A stretch of DNA of 64,000 bases from Bacteroidota bacterium (GCA_023429825.1 JAEZDC010000035.1:1-64000); one strand, 5' to 3'. Numbered from the stretch's first letter, positions 1-9,612 are shown. Program-made: numbers and translations. The notes: generated from the sequence alone by a model not told the origin.

Positions 1-272
1 GTATCAACTCGTCCCCATTGCACCACGTAATCCGGAGCAACCCTGTAAATGATCGCATTGGTATAATAACCATGTTTGATCAGTTGGTATAACCTGTCTA
101 CGGCTTTAGGAGACCATTTGCGATAGGATTCGATAACAAAATCTCCTTTAGTAGTTTCAAATTTAGCTTTGAAGTATTCCGGGGCGGTTTCCTGCACCCA
201 TTTAGCGTTAAAAGCTTTTTTACTGCAACTGGTAAAGAGAATGAACGCTAGCAGGATAAATACTGATCGCAT
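1..272 (-). CDS. Cyclophilin-type peptidyl-prolyl isomerase lipoprotein (partial, N-terminal part)
   Basis: The reverse strand from the ATG at 272 runs off the left window edge, so only about 90 N-terminal residues are visible. They begin with a hydrophobic signal ending in a lipobox-like LFTSC, so the mature protein is probably an envelope lipoprotein with Cys at about residue 16. The following stretch (FETTKGDFVIESYRKWSPKA, then a run containing GYYTNAIIYRV) matches the start of the cyclophilin fold, in which a small beta strand, the AP.AV..F segment and the Y.....FHRV strand occur in this order. Cyclophilins catalyse cis-trans isomerisation of X-Pro bonds; in this class the role is probably periplasmic protein folding. 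It diverges from the M48 protease gene, with 56 bp between the starts. Catalytic residues lie beyond the window and cannot be checked. Confidence 0.8.
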   Translation of the reverse strand, partial: MRSVFILLAFILFTSCSKKAFNAKWVQETAPEYFKAKFETTKGDFVIESYRKWSPKAVDRLYQLIKHGYYTNAIIYRVAPDYVVQWGRVD

Positions 273-328
273 ATTCTTAATTGTAAAGAGTAAAATACGA
301 ACAGTTTTTAATTATTTAAGTTTGCTAT

Positions 329-1390
329 ATGGATGAAGCGATAGCGCTATATAGAAAATCAGTGTATGATGGAACAAGAGAAGTAAGAATACTCATCTTC
401 CAGGATGCATTGCAATTATATGATGTATTAAGCCAGGCTTATCTTGTTGCTATACCACTTTCCTATATCCATCATGTAGAAGAGCACCTGACACATACCG
501 ATGTTTTCTTCAGCCACAGCGATGATGTGAAGATCACTTTACCCAAAGAACATCCATTGCTGGAAGAAATAAGAAGTATTGCGGGTAAGAAAGTAAAATT
601 CAGGTTAAGCACCGGTAAGAAAGTGGCCATCCTTACCATAGTGGTCATAGCGAGTATCATTGCATTGTACCTGTTATTTATCAATATTGTCCCGTCTATA
701 GGATTAAAGTTGATCTCAAAAGAAAGAGAGATCGCTATAGGTAACCAGATGTTTGATGCTACGATACAAGGAATGGCAGATGAAAGAAAGAGCCGGGCTT
801 TTCAGGATTTTGCTGATCAATTAAAGCTGAGTGATGAATATCCTATCAAGGTGCATGTAGTGATTTCGGATGAGATCAACGCCTATGCAGTCCCCGGGGG
901 AAATATTGTAGTGTACACAGCCTTGCTCAACCGGATGGAACACTATAGCGAACTGGTGGCTTTGCTAGGGCACGAAGTATCGCATGTGAACGAACGCCAT
1001 AGCTTAAGATCGATTCTGAAGTCTATTTCCTCTACTGTTTTTTTATCGATACTTGTAGGAGATGTGTCTGCTGTTGGCGGCGCCTTACTTACTAATGCAG
1101 ATAAATTAAGAGGATTATCGTATAGTCGCAGTCTTGAGAAAGAAGCTGATGAAGAAGGGTTGAAAGTGATGCAGCGCAATAACGTAGATGTGAATGGGAT
1201 GCTGAAAATGTTTGAAAGACTAAAAGCTGCTGATAAAGGGGAAGTACCGATGATACTCAGTTCACATCCACTTACAGATGCAAGGATCAGGTATACAAAA
1301 GACCAGATCAAAGAAATTAGCCAGGATGATACAGAACGAAAAGACCTGGAAGAATTGTGGAGGCAGTTAAAACCTCCGGCTGAAGAATAA
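329..1390 (+). CDS. M48 family zinc metallopeptidase, membrane-anchored
   Basis: The 353-residue protein has a cytosolic-looking N-terminal region of about 95 residues, one strong membrane helix at about 98-122, and a peptidase domain after it. The HEVSH zinc motif is at 215-219 and a downstream EKEAD (270-274) supplies the expected third ligand of M48 (HtpX/Oma1/BepA-like) enzymes. These peptidases act in membrane or envelope protein quality control. The N-terminal domain (1-90) is beta-rich and not one I recognise by name; the single-helix layout resembles Oma1/LoiP-type proteins rather than four-helix HtpX. The ATG at 329 gives the only full-length reading. The gene stands alone, followed by a copy of a dispersed repeat and then truB. 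Confidence 0.85.
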   Translation: MDEAIALYRKSVYDGTREVRILIFQDALQLYDVLSQAYLVAIPLSYIHHVEEHLTHTDVFFSHSDDVKITLPKEHPLLEEIRSIAGKKVKFRLSTGKKVAILTIVVIASIIALYLLFINIVPSIGLKLISKEREIAIGNQMFDATIQGMADERKSRAFQDFADQLKLSDEYPIKVHVVISDEINAYAVPGGNIVVYTALLNRMEHYSELVALLGHEVSHVNERHSLRSILKSISSTVFLSILVGDVSAVGGALLTNADKLRGLSYSRSLEKEADEEGLKVMQRNNVDVNGMLKMFERLKAADKGEVPMILSSHPLTDARIRYTKDQIKEISQDDTERKDLEELWRQLKPPAEE

Positions 1391-1415
1391 TCTTCTAGCT
1401 GAAGCCTGGTATAAT

Positions 1416-1436
1416 GTACAAGGGCGACTCAACCGG
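1416..1436 (-). repeat. Dispersed GTTGCGTCGCACACTTGTAC-type repeat, copy 1 (diverged)
   Basis: Reverse-complement reading gives a core ending GTCGCCCTTGTAC, a diverged member of the seven-copy family found at 9422, 41594, 48428, 51659, 54592 and 60457. It lies between the M48 gene and truB. It overlaps the upstream part of the open truB frame, which argues that truB translation starts further downstream. Confidence 0.55.
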
Positions 1437-1515
1437 TGCTACACCGGAGTTAGTTGCGGTGGCTCCCATAAAAAATATTCTTACTTCAAGTGAATTACTG
1501 AATATTTGCGGCCTG

Positions 1516-2226
1516 ATGAAGCAAAAGCCCATACATCCTTCTCTGCAACCATATCTTGAGGGAAAAGTTTTATTGATCGATAAGCCTTTGCATTGGACAA
1601 GTTTTGATGCTGTAAAAAAAATCCGCTCTATAACAGGGGTATCTAAAGTTGGACATGCCGGAACACTTGATCCGCTGGCGACAGGATTGCTTATTATTTG
1701 TACAGGTAAGTTTACCAAGAAGATCAATGAATATATGGCACGTGAGAAGGAATACACAGGCAGTTTTACTTTAGGAGCTACTACGCCAACATATGACCTA
1801 GAGAGTGAACCTGTTGAAGTAAAAGACATTTCTCATTTAACAGAAGATGCTATTCGTTCTGCAACACATTCTTTCATTGGAAATATCATGCAGGTGCCAC
1901 CTATTCACTCTGCTATAAAAAAAGAAGGAAGGCCGGTTTATTTAGCTGCACGAAAAGGAGAGGATATTGTGTTAGAACCACGTTCTGTTGTAATAAGCGA
2001 ATTCGAGATCACAAAGATCGAGTTGCCAAAACTGGAATTTAAAGTGGTTTGTTCAACGGGTACATATATCAGGAGCCTGGCGAATGATTTTGGAAAGCAG
2101 CTTGGGGTTGGAGCTCACCTGAGTGGTTTGTGCAGAACACGTATTGGAGAGTTTCGAATAAGTGAAGCGCAAAATTTGCAGGAGTTTGAGGAAGAGATCA
2201 AAGCTTTGAAAAATGCAGCACTTTAG
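1516..2226 (+). CDS. truB: tRNA pseudouridine(55) synthase TruB
   Basis: TruB converts U55 of the T-loop of most tRNAs to pseudouridine in the cytosol. The protein from the ATG at 1516 has 236 residues, the usual size for this phylum. It carries the family hallmarks: LLIDKPLHWTSFD near residue 20, GHAGTLDPLATGLL with the catalytic Asp at residue 52, then YTGSFTLGATTPTYDLESE and a C-terminal CSTGTYIRSLANDFG segment. The frame is open back to an ATG at 1414, but the extra 34 residues have no family match and fall partly on a dispersed repeat, so 1516 is preferred. The stop overlaps that of the convergent tamL-like gene by 4 bp. Confidence 0.95.
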   Translation: MKQKPIHPSLQPYLEGKVLLIDKPLHWTSFDAVKKIRSITGVSKVGHAGTLDPLATGLLIICTGKFTKKINEYMAREKEYTGSFTLGATTPTYDLESEPVEVKDISHLTEDAIRSATHSFIGNIMQVPPIHSAIKKEGRPVYLAARKGEDIVLEPRSVVISEFEITKIELPKLEFKVVCSTGTYIRSLANDFGKQLGVGAHLSGLCRTRIGEFRISEAQNLQEFEEEIKALKNAAL

Positions 2227-4583
2227 AACGGTAAGCCTATGCCGATTTGTATGGCGTAATTGTTTCTTCTTTTGTTGCTGGCATTGGGAAATTCGTCATT
2301 CTGCCATGTGAACTTCGGAATATCAAGCCAGCCTTTATTTTCCAGTCTTGCAGGATCTTTTAGTTTGAAAGCTACATCAACTCTAAGTATCAGGTAGCTA
2401 AAGTCCAGTCTTACTAAACCTGCACCTGCGGCGATACCAAGATCATTGAATAACTTATTAAAACGGAAAGTGCCTTTTGGATTATTAGGATCATTCTTTA
2501 TGTTCCAGATATTACCAATATCAATGAATAAAGCACTGTTCCATGGGATTCCTGCAATGGTAGCTACCCTAAACCTATATTCAATATTTGTTTCTAATTG
2601 AAGATCTCCAAAGCGATCGGTGAACCCGGTCGCTGTATCGCTTAATAAAGATGAGCCCAGACCAAGTCTTCTCAGATTCCATGCTCTCATACTATTTGGC
2701 CCACCTGCTACAAATTGTTTGAAGAAGGGGAGTGAACGTCCTGCAACAGGATCGTTGCTGAAATTATATCCAATGCCAATTAGTTGGCGCAAAGCAATTT
2801 CAGATTTACGTCGTTGTTCAATATGGCGGCCTTCGATCTCTATTTTGCCGAAGCCATAAAAATTATTCTGCAAAGTTTTAATAGCGCCTAATGGAGCAAG
2901 TTCAACCCCCACTCTTAAGAAATTTGTTGCAGTAGCATTTTTATTTAGCCATGGTCTGCTGATAACTGTGGTGTTTGCTGTTCCGATAAAACTGATAACG
3001 TTACCTGTATTAAAAGCGGATCGTAAAAAGGGATTCTTTGCAAAAGCTTCTTCCAATTGAGGTAAAGTGTCAAGCGAATAAAGCTCGATGTTAGGGAACT
3101 TGTAACTCCATACTGTATTATTTCTTTTGAATTCTTCACCGAGGTTAGTAATGAATGAGCGTAGCCTGAAGAATTTATTTCGATCGGTATACCCCGCACT
3201 AACATTTAAAAGGGTACGTTGCGACTCGTTTTTTCTGCTCGGCCTTACCAGTAAATGGCTTGGAAAAGCTAACGAGATACCAACTGCAGATTGGATGGTT
3301 TGAAGGATGTTACTGCTATCAAAGTTTAGTTCTACTCCATTTCGTACGCCGAAGGTACCCTGTATAGCTCTTTTGAAAAGGTTACGGTTAAGCAATGAAA
3401 CATTGGCACCCAATCCAAAAAAGCTTGTAGAAGATACTACGTCTGCACTTCTCGTGATCTCAAAGTCAGTTTGTACATTATACTTTTTCGCTGGCGAAAG
3501 AAAGATGTGAAAGTTAACTGTATCATTCAAAAGTGAATCTCTTGTATCTACAGAGCGCCAGGCAGCTATCTGAGATAGAGAGTTGATCGTTCTGAAATAA
3601 TTACTTTCCGTATAAAGCTCTCCTTTATTAACATATGTATGCCGCACCAACGGCTTCATGATGAATTTGCCTTCTTCGTACTTCATTATAAACTCCCGGT
3701 CTCTTTCTATCCGGAAGTCATTTCTCAGCATGAGCGAATCAGGAATATCCCGCAGATCGTTTATTTCCGGGTAGTATATGATATCGCCTACATAATATTG
3801 CCTGTATCGTGATGAATCGAATGGCGTATCTTTTACTTGCTTAGCCATTTTGATGATCACATCAGCGGTGGGGTTATTCTTTCTTCTTTCTAAAGCTTCA
3901 TTGATCTTCCGGGTAAATTCACCCGGATCAAGATAAACCGTATCAAATAAGCCTTCCGTAGTATCAACATGCGCCACGAGGTCTTCACGGCTTATTTTAT
4001 AATATCCATTCTCTCTATACCACGCTACCAACCTATCGAGTTCGGTGGCGATGAGTTGCCGCGTAAAGGGTTCTCCTTTTCTCAGAAGCGTTTGCGTAGG
4101 GGCCTGCAAAGTATACTTCTGAAGTAAAGTATCTGCAAGATCAAATCCAAAAGAATCAATGGTAAGGCGCTTACCAGGATTGATCAACATTACAGGTGTT
4201 ATTCTTAGCGAATCATCCTTTTCTGCAGCGATTGAATCACGTAATTCAGCATTGTAATATCCCTGCGAATTGAGATATGAGTTCATGAACACTCTTGTAC
4301 GCTGCAAATTTGTGGTATCAAAACGCTGTGGATCTTTTATTTTCGTAATCACACCAAACTGCCGTACACGTTTCGCTTTTAAACTATCATCCCAGTAATC
4401 GTTTAAATCCGATTCCAGCCTTTTTTTCTCATCTTTGGAAATATCACCCTGCAGGATGATCTTATTATTGAAAACAAATTTTCCTTCCGATGCATTTTTT
4501 ACAACAGTGCAGGAAGCTAACATACAAGCAAACCCAACTATCAGCAGTATAAGTTGAAATGGGGGCTTGCAGTTGAAAATCAT
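2223..4583 (-). CDS. TamL-type Omp85 (BamA/TamA family) outer membrane lipoprotein
   Basis: The 786-residue protein starts with a hydrophobic signal and the lipobox LASC (Cys at about 24), then POTRA-like soluble segments to about residue 400, and a C-terminal half rich in amphipathic strands ending in ...IQIGIGLPF, a typical last beta strand with terminal Phe. The segment FVAGGPNSMRAWNLRRLG matches the conserved loop-6 region of Omp85 proteins (VRG.F motif, here SMRAWNLRRLG). In Bacteroidota the lipidated TamA homologue is called TamL; it is thought to work with TamB in envelope assembly. It diverges from the RNA methylase gene with only 5 bp between starts, so the two promoters must overlap each other's coding regions. 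The lipobox is visible; the TamL assignment over a plain BamA-like name is inference. Confidence 0.88.
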   Translation of the reverse strand: MIFNCKPPFQLILLIVGFACMLASCTVVKNASEGKFVFNNKIILQGDISKDEKKRLESDLNDYWDDSLKAKRVRQFGVITKIKDPQRFDTTNLQRTRVFMNSYLNSQGYYNAELRDSIAAEKDDSLRITPVMLINPGKRLTIDSFGFDLADTLLQKYTLQAPTQTLLRKGEPFTRQLIATELDRLVAWYRENGYYKISREDLVAHVDTTEGLFDTVYLDPGEFTRKINEALERRKNNPTADVIIKMAKQVKDTPFDSSRYRQYYVGDIIYYPEINDLRDIPDSLMLRNDFRIERDREFIMKYEEGKFIMKPLVRHTYVNKGELYTESNYFRTINSLSQIAAWRSVDTRDSLLNDTVNFHIFLSPAKKYNVQTDFEITRSADVVSSTSFFGLGANVSLLNRNLFKRAIQGTFGVRNGVELNFDSSNILQTIQSAVGISLAFPSHLLVRPSRKNESQRTLLNVSAGYTDRNKFFRLRSFITNLGEEFKRNNTVWSYKFPNIELYSLDTLPQLEEAFAKNPFLRSAFNTGNVISFIGTANTTVISRPWLNKNATATNFLRVGVELAPLGAIKTLQNNFYGFGKIEIEGRHIEQRRKSEIALRQLIGIGYNFSNDPVAGRSLPFFKQFVAGGPNSMRAWNLRRLGLGSSLLSDTATGFTDRFGDLQLETNIEYRFRVATIAGIPWNSALFIDIGNIWNIKNDPNNPKGTFRFNKLFNDLGIAAGAGLVRLDFSYLILRVDVAFKLKDPARLENKGWLDIPKFTWQNDEFPNASNKRRNNYAIQIGIGLPF

Positions 4584-4588
4584 AGACT

Positions 4589-5311
4589 ATGCTTAGTAAG
4601 AATGAGGCCAAATATATCCAAAGTTTATACCACAAAAAAACAAGGAATGAAGAGGGCTTGTTTATAGCAGAAGGCCCTAAGATCATTGAAGAGATTGCTT
4701 CATCTGATTTTATAATAAAGAAGTTATATGCAACAGATCATTGGATGAAGCCGACCAATGTATCGGCAGAAGTAATACGCATTAGTGAAGAAGAACTGAA
4801 CAAAATATCAAACCTGCAAACTGCCAATGAAGTATTAGCTATTGTTGAACAAAAAAAGCTTTCATCTGCGCCTGCATTTCCGAACACATTAACATTATTA
4901 CTGGATAACATACAAGACCCAGGAAACCTTGGAACGATCATTCGTATAGCAGATTGGTTTGGCATTGAACAGGTGATTGCCAGTAACGACACGGTTGAAT
5001 TGTACAACCCCAAAGTGATTCAAAGCACCATGGGTTCTTTTGTACGAGTGCAAGTTTGGTACGAAGCGACGGAACATTTACTACGCAGCATTTCGGTTCC
5101 TGTTTATGGTGCTTTATTGGATGGAGAAAATGTATTGGGTATGAGAAATATCAAGGAAGGAATATTGGTTATCGGGAATGAATCTAAAGGGATCAGTGAT
5201 GCAATTAAAAAGTTTGTCACTCATCCTGTTACCATTCCAAGAAAAGGTGGCGCTGAGTCGTTGAATGCTGCAATAGCCACCGGCATCATTCTTTCACATT
5301 TTACTTCCTAA
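4589..5311 (+). CDS. TrmH/SpoU-family RNA 2'-O-methyltransferase
   Basis: The 240-residue protein has an N-terminal substrate-binding portion (KYIQSLYHKKTRNEEGLFIAEG) followed by the SPOUT domain. The three SpoU motifs are visible: LLDNIQDPGNLGTIIRIADW near 110, VIGNESKGIS near 196, and IPRKGGAESLNAAIATG near 218, which together form the knotted AdoMet site. Enzymes of this class methylate ribose 2'-OH groups of 23S rRNA or tRNA. The exact nucleotide target cannot be read from sequence, so no gene symbol is given, though RlmB-like activity is plausible. The gene starts immediately beside the divergent tamL-like gene. Confidence 0.92.
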   Translation: MLSKNEAKYIQSLYHKKTRNEEGLFIAEGPKIIEEIASSDFIIKKLYATDHWMKPTNVSAEVIRISEEELNKISNLQTANEVLAIVEQKKLSSAPAFPNTLTLLLDNIQDPGNLGTIIRIADWFGIEQVIASNDTVELYNPKVIQSTMGSFVRVQVWYEATEHLLRSISVPVYGALLDGENVLGMRNIKEGILVIGNESKGISDAIKKFVTHPVTIPRKGGAESLNAAIATGIILSHFTS

Positions 5312-5395
5312 CCACCATTTATCATAAAGCTTCAGCAAGTAGTTTCTAAAAAACTTGCTGATTGCTTACTTTCACCCTTGCAAAAAAAAAGCTAC

Positions 5396-7570
5396 ATGAG
5401 AATAATTTCTTTATTGATCAGCATTTGTGTGTTTTCTTTTACCAGTGCTCAACAGATCCGATGGGATAAAGATGGTTCTACATACTACCGGGTCGAGGGC
5501 GGTGAGATCATTGAGTATAGTTTGCCTGCTAACACAAGGTCTGTTTTAGTTTCTAAACCAAGCATCACTCCTAAAAATTCAAAAGAAGCTTTGGCTTTTG
5601 AGAATTACATTTTTTCTGCTGATGGCAACAAACTTCTGTTATTCACCAATACAGAGAAGGTCTGGCGGTATAATACAAGAGGAGATTACTGGCTTTACGA
5701 TCTCAGCAGTAAATCTCTGATCAAACAGTTAGGTAAAGGAAGACCTGAGTCGTCGATGATGTTTGCAAAATTTTCTCCTGATGGAAAGAAGGTAGCTTAT
5801 GTATCGCAATACAATTTATTTGTTGAGGACCTGGCTTCGGGTAAGATCACTCAGTTAACGCAGGGCGGACATCGCAAACTGATCAACGGAACATTTGATT
5901 GGGCTTACGAGGAAGAATTTTTCTGTAGAGATGGTTTCAGGTGGAGCCCTGACGGAAAAAATATCGCTTACTGGCAAATCGATGCAAGAAAGGTAAAAGA
6001 TCACATGATGATCAATAATACAGATTCGATTTATCCTTCTGTTATTCCGGTTGAATATCCTGTTGCAGGAGAATTACCTTCTCCCTTTAAAATAGGTATT
6101 GTGAATATAAACTCTGCAAAGACCAACTGGATGAACATCCCTTATGATGCAAAACTTGGCTCTTATGCACCCAGAATGGAATGGGCTGACAGCAAAGAGA
6201 TCATATTGCAACACCTAAACAGGAAGCAAAACGAGAGCAGGATCATGCTTGCAGATATCGTCTCAGGCAAAGCCAGAACTATTTACGAAGAGAAGGATGC
6301 AGCATGGATCGATATATTACCGCTATGGGATGCAGACTATTATAACGGTGGATGGGACTGGATCAATAACGGAAAAGAATTCATCTGGGCAAGCGAGAAA
6401 GATGGATGGAGGCACTTATACCGTGTAACTAAAGACGGTAAAGAAACACTTATTACCAAAGGCAATTATGATGTGATGGATATTTCCACGATCGATGAAA
6501 AGAATAATTACATCTACTTTTTTGCCTCACCGGATAATGCCACCCAAAAATATCTGTATAGAACAAAACTGGATGGTAGTGGAGCTCCTGAAAGAGTCTC
6601 TCCGGCTAATCAAAACGGAACGCACTCATATAATGTGTCGCCTACAGCAGCATTTGCATCGCATAGCTTTACAAATCATTACACACCTACGGCGAGAGAG
6701 TGGGTCTCATTGCCTGATCATAAAGCTTTACTAGGACAAAACCCTGTTAACGATGCGATCGCCAAAGCAGACAAGTCAAAAGTAAATGTGCAGTTTTTTA
6801 AGATAACCACTGCAGAAGGAGTGGAGATGGATGCATGGGTGAACAAGCCTGCTGATTTAGATTCTACTAAAAAATATCCTGTTGTATTTTATGTGTACAC
6901 AGAACCCTGGGGACAGGAAGTAAAAGATCAATACGGCATTGCCAACAATTTTTTATACAAAGGCAATATGAGCCGCGATGGGTATTTCTACATTGCTATT
7001 GATAACCGAGGTACGCCTGTTCCTAAAGGAAGAGAGTGGCGTAAATCAGTTTACCGGAAGATCGGGCTCGTTAATATCAAAGACCAGGCGATGGCTGCGA
7101 AAGAGGTTTTGAAATGGAATTTCATCGATACCTCAAGAGTAGCTGTATGGGGATGGAGCGGTGGTGGCTCAGCTACATTGAACCTGATGTTCCAGTATCC
7201 TGAGATCTATAAAACCGGCATTTCAGTTGCAGCAGTTGCCAATCAACTCACGTATGATAACATTTACCAGGAGCGCTACATGGGTTTGCCACAGGAGAAC
7301 CGGGAAGATTTTCTCGCAGGATCACCACTCACTTATGCGAAGAACTTAAGAGGTAACCTACTGTACATTCACGGAACAGGTGATGACAATGTACATTACA
7401 ATAATGCTGAAATGCTGTTGAATGAACTGATCAAACACAACAAGCAATTCCAATACATGCCTTATCCAAATAGAACGCATAGCATTTCAGAAGGAGAGGG
7501 CACTTTCCAGCATCTTTCAACTTTGTATACCAACTATTTAAAAATGTATTGTCCGCCGGGAGGCAGATGA
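5396..7570 (+). CDS. S9 family prolyl oligopeptidase, dipeptidyl peptidase IV-like
   Basis: The start is set at the ATG at 5396, which begins a clear signal peptide (MRIISLLISICVFSFTSAQQ); a TTG at 5378 only adds six polar residues. The 724-residue product has a DPP-IV N-terminal beta-propeller region (about 30-470, with repeated SPDGK blades) and a C-terminal alpha/beta hydrolase domain. The nucleophile is Ser588 in GWSGG, the acid is Asp663/664 in GTGDDNVHY and the base is His695 in NRTHS. The DWAYEEEF stretch corresponds to the Glu-Glu motif that binds the peptide N-terminus in DPP-IV, so removal of N-terminal X-Pro dipeptides in the periplasm is likely. A strong terminator follows. Confidence 0.92.
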   Translation: MRIISLLISICVFSFTSAQQIRWDKDGSTYYRVEGGEIIEYSLPANTRSVLVSKPSITPKNSKEALAFENYIFSADGNKLLLFTNTEKVWRYNTRGDYWLYDLSSKSLIKQLGKGRPESSMMFAKFSPDGKKVAYVSQYNLFVEDLASGKITQLTQGGHRKLINGTFDWAYEEEFFCRDGFRWSPDGKNIAYWQIDARKVKDHMMINNTDSIYPSVIPVEYPVAGELPSPFKIGIVNINSAKTNWMNIPYDAKLGSYAPRMEWADSKEIILQHLNRKQNESRIMLADIVSGKARTIYEEKDAAWIDILPLWDADYYNGGWDWINNGKEFIWASEKDGWRHLYRVTKDGKETLITKGNYDVMDISTIDEKNNYIYFFASPDNATQKYLYRTKLDGSGAPERVSPANQNGTHSYNVSPTAAFASHSFTNHYTPTAREWVSLPDHKALLGQNPVNDAIAKADKSKVNVQFFKITTAEGVEMDAWVNKPADLDSTKKYPVVFYVYTEPWGQEVKDQYGIANNFLYKGNMSRDGYFYIAIDNRGTPVPKGREWRKSVYRKIGLVNIKDQAMAAKEVLKWNFIDTSRVAVWGWSGGGSATLNLMFQYPEIYKTGISVAAVANQLTYDNIYQERYMGLPQENREDFLAGSPLTYAKNLRGNLLYIHGTGDDNVHYNNAEMLLNELIKHNKQFQYMPYPNRTHSISEGEGTFQHLSTLYTNYLKMYCPPGGR

Positions 7571-7585
7571 TCAATTGTGTAAATA

Positions 7586-7620
7586 AAAAGAGCAGTGATG
7601 AATTCACTGCTCTTTTTTTA
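7586..7620. terminator. Intrinsic terminator between convergent genes
   Basis: A hairpin with stem AGCAGTGA / TCACTGCT, extendable through AAAAG/CTTTT, is followed by a T run on the plus strand and by T-rich sequence on the minus strand. It lies 16 bp after the S9 peptidase stop and just beyond the end of the minus-strand gene at 7633, so it can serve both. Confidence 0.85.
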
Positions 7621-7632
7621 TAGAGTGTGTTT

Positions 7633-8037
7633 TTATACCGGCTCCCTGGTCAGGTGTACTTTCGTCATTTGCAGGTATGCATTCTGTAGCTGATGCACAT
7701 AGTGTATGTCGGGATTGTGCCTGCGGTCTTCCCTGTACCACATATCCAGGTGTGAAAAATCATCTTTGCTTGGGATCACTAAACGGAAAGAAGCTTTCTT
7801 ATACTTTACACTTCCGTCTTCGCCTTCTTCCTTAGTGAAATTCAGTTTGCGTAATGTTTCATCATTTAATGGGATAGGATGCAAATGCTCCGGTGAGAAC
7901 CAGAACTCCTGTACATCGGTCTCAACGCAAACCTGTTTGTCTTCGTTATTCAATCGTGTTACTTCTCCTTCCCACATCTTCCCTTCAAACTCACCCATTA
8001 GGTAATCACCTACTTTAATGTCACTGAATTTGATCAT
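7633..8037 (-). CDS. Small conserved Bacteroidota protein with YVHQLQN motif
   Basis: The 134-residue soluble protein has no signal peptide. It starts with a small beta-barrel-like segment (FSDIKVGDYLMGEFEGKMWE) and ends with a YVHQLQNAYLQMTKV helix, a combination I recognise from short phage and chromosomal hypothetical proteins of Bacteroidota, in which a short N-terminal beta domain, a LT.E.L.K.GF helix (here DETLRKLNFTK) and YVHQLQNLY occur in this order. Function is unknown. It stands between two terminators or gaps and is not obviously in an operon. The start ATG at 8037 fits the family N-terminus. Confidence 0.75.
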   Translation of the reverse strand: MIKFSDIKVGDYLMGEFEGKMWEGEVTRLNNEDKQVCVETDVQEFWFSPEHLHPIPLNDETLRKLNFTKEEGEDGSVKYKKASFRLVIPSKDDFSHLDMWYREDRRHNPDIHYVHQLQNAYLQMTKVHLTREPV

Positions 8038-8185
8038 ATGGCTTTTTTGTTTTTTGGTAAGAGATAAAGAACTGTTCTAAAGCTAAGGAAAAAATCTAAC
8101 TATGAATCGTCAAGTGTAAATCGCGAATCAAGCTATAGTTTCCCGCCTCCAACCTCCAACCTCCAATCTACCGCCTCCAGCCTCA

Positions 8186-9343
8186 TTACTCAGCCCAACT
8201 CATCACGTACCCCTCGTTCTCTATCTCCAATGCTGCAACTGTTAACTGTAAAGGATGAAAAGTATCCACCATCACCGCCAGTTCTTTTGTTTCTGTTTTG
8301 CCAATGCTCTTTTCGACAGCACCAGGATGTGGCCCATGCGGGATCCCTGCAGGATGTAATGTGATCATTCCCCGTGTAACATTCTTCCTGCTCATGAAAT
8401 CACCATCCACATAATACAACACCTCGTCGCTGTCTATATTGCTATGATTGTAAGGAGCCGGAATTGCCTGCGGATGATAATCATACAGCCTCGGCACAAA
8501 ACTGCACACTACGAAATTGTGTGCATCAAATGTCTGATGAACAGGTGGCGGTTGATGTACTCTACCGGTTATCGGTTCAAAATCATGAATGCTGAAGGCA
8601 AAAGGATAACAACACCCATCCCAGCCAACCACATCAAAAGGATGATGGCCGTAATGAATACCATACTGTATTCCTTTCTTTTTCGTCTTTATCAGGAAAT
8701 CACCTTTCTCGTCCATAGTAATTAAATTCTGTGGCGGACGAATATCTCTTTCACAATAAGGTGAATGCTCCAGCAGTTGCCCGTATTTACTCAGGTATCT
8801 TTTTGGAAAACGAATAGGACTAAAAGATTCTACAATGAACAACCTGTTATCCGCTGTAGCGAAATCAATTTGATAGATCGTTCCTCTTGGTATCACCAGG
8901 TAATCTCCATAACTAAAACTCAGATCGCCGTACATTGTTTTCAGCACGCCATTTCCTTCATGCACAAAGATCATCTCATCAGCATCGGCATTTTTATAGA
9001 AGTATCCTTCCATGCTTTTTTGAGGTGCTGCTAATATTATATGGCAATCATTATTAACCAGCACTGCTTTTCGGCTTTGCAGGTAATCCTGTTCAGGCTT
9101 TACCTTAAAACCCTCCAGGCTCCTGTGCTTGAGCATTCGTTCTTCCGCAACTTTGGGCATCACGTTTACAGGTTCATCTGTACCAATGATAGCAGTAGGC
9201 GGATGCACATGATACAGTATAGAATAATCGTTACTGAATCCTTCAGTAGAAAATAATTGCTCTGAGTACAGGCCGCCATCCTTTTTTCTGAATTGTGTAT
9301 GGCGCTTATGCGGAATGCTTCCCAGTTTATGATAGTAAGGCAT
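8186..9343 (-). CDS. hmgA: Homogentisate 1,2-dioxygenase
   Basis: The 385-residue cupin-type protein starts with MPYYHKLGSIPHKRHTQFRK, the shortened N-terminus seen in many bacterial homogentisate dioxygenases, and retains the family blocks FVHEGNGVLKTMYGDL, YGDYLVIPRGTIYQI and ITLHPAGIPHGPHPG. The His- and Glu-rich C-terminal half (HQTFDAHNFVVCSFVPRLYD and the HPAGIPHGPHPG segment) is where the non-haem Fe(II) ligands lie. The enzyme opens the ring of homogentisate to maleylacetoacetate in tyrosine and phenylalanine breakdown. No other gene of that pathway is beside it. The 150 bp downstream hold only low-complexity CCTCCAA repeats. Confidence 0.9.
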   Translation of the reverse strand: MPYYHKLGSIPHKRHTQFRKKDGGLYSEQLFSTEGFSNDYSILYHVHPPTAIIGTDEPVNVMPKVAEERMLKHRSLEGFKVKPEQDYLQSRKAVLVNNDCHIILAAPQKSMEGYFYKNADADEMIFVHEGNGVLKTMYGDLSFSYGDYLVIPRGTIYQIDFATADNRLFIVESFSPIRFPKRYLSKYGQLLEHSPYCERDIRPPQNLITMDEKGDFLIKTKKKGIQYGIHYGHHPFDVVGWDGCCYPFAFSIHDFEPITGRVHQPPPVHQTFDAHNFVVCSFVPRLYDYHPQAIPAPYNHSNIDSDEVLYYVDGDFMSRKNVTRGMITLHPAGIPHGPHPGAVEKSIGKTETKELAVMVDTFHPLQLTVAALEIENEGYVMSWAE

Positions 9344-9421
9344 GGTTGTAAATTAATAGTGGAGAATTAACAATTAATAATTGAGGTATAGTACCCAACT
9401 TTTGAATTACTATGACGCTTC

Positions 9422-9441
9422 GTTGTGTCACTCACTTGTAC
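9422..9441 (+). repeat. Dispersed GTTGCGTCGCACACTTGTAC-type repeat, copy 2
   Basis: The core reads GTTGTGTCACTCACTTGTAC. Compared with the commonest form, GCG/CGC is replaced by GTG/CAC, so the short dyad around the central T is kept. It lies in the 270-bp gap between hmgA and the next plus-strand gene, in which I see no other feature besides AT-rich filler. Confidence 0.7.
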
Positions 9442-9612
9442 GCTTTGTTCTTTACTGAGCAACCCAACAACAGTTCTTTATCTGACAGACAATTGTAACG
9501 TCATCAGCAGGAACACATACTTCCATCGCCGTTTATCAATCCAGTAAGTGAAGTTTCGTTTAAAGGTCATAAGTTGCCTTTGATACACGAATTTACTTCT
9601 AAATCTTTTATT

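Noticed and set aside
1414..1515. Extended TruB N-terminus
   Set aside because: The first 34 codons of the longer frame have no family match and overlap a dispersed repeat, so the ATG at 1516 was taken.
8145..8185. CCTCCAA tandem repeats as a regulatory element
   Set aside because: Short low-complexity filler of a kind also seen near 12640 and 60560 without consistent structure.
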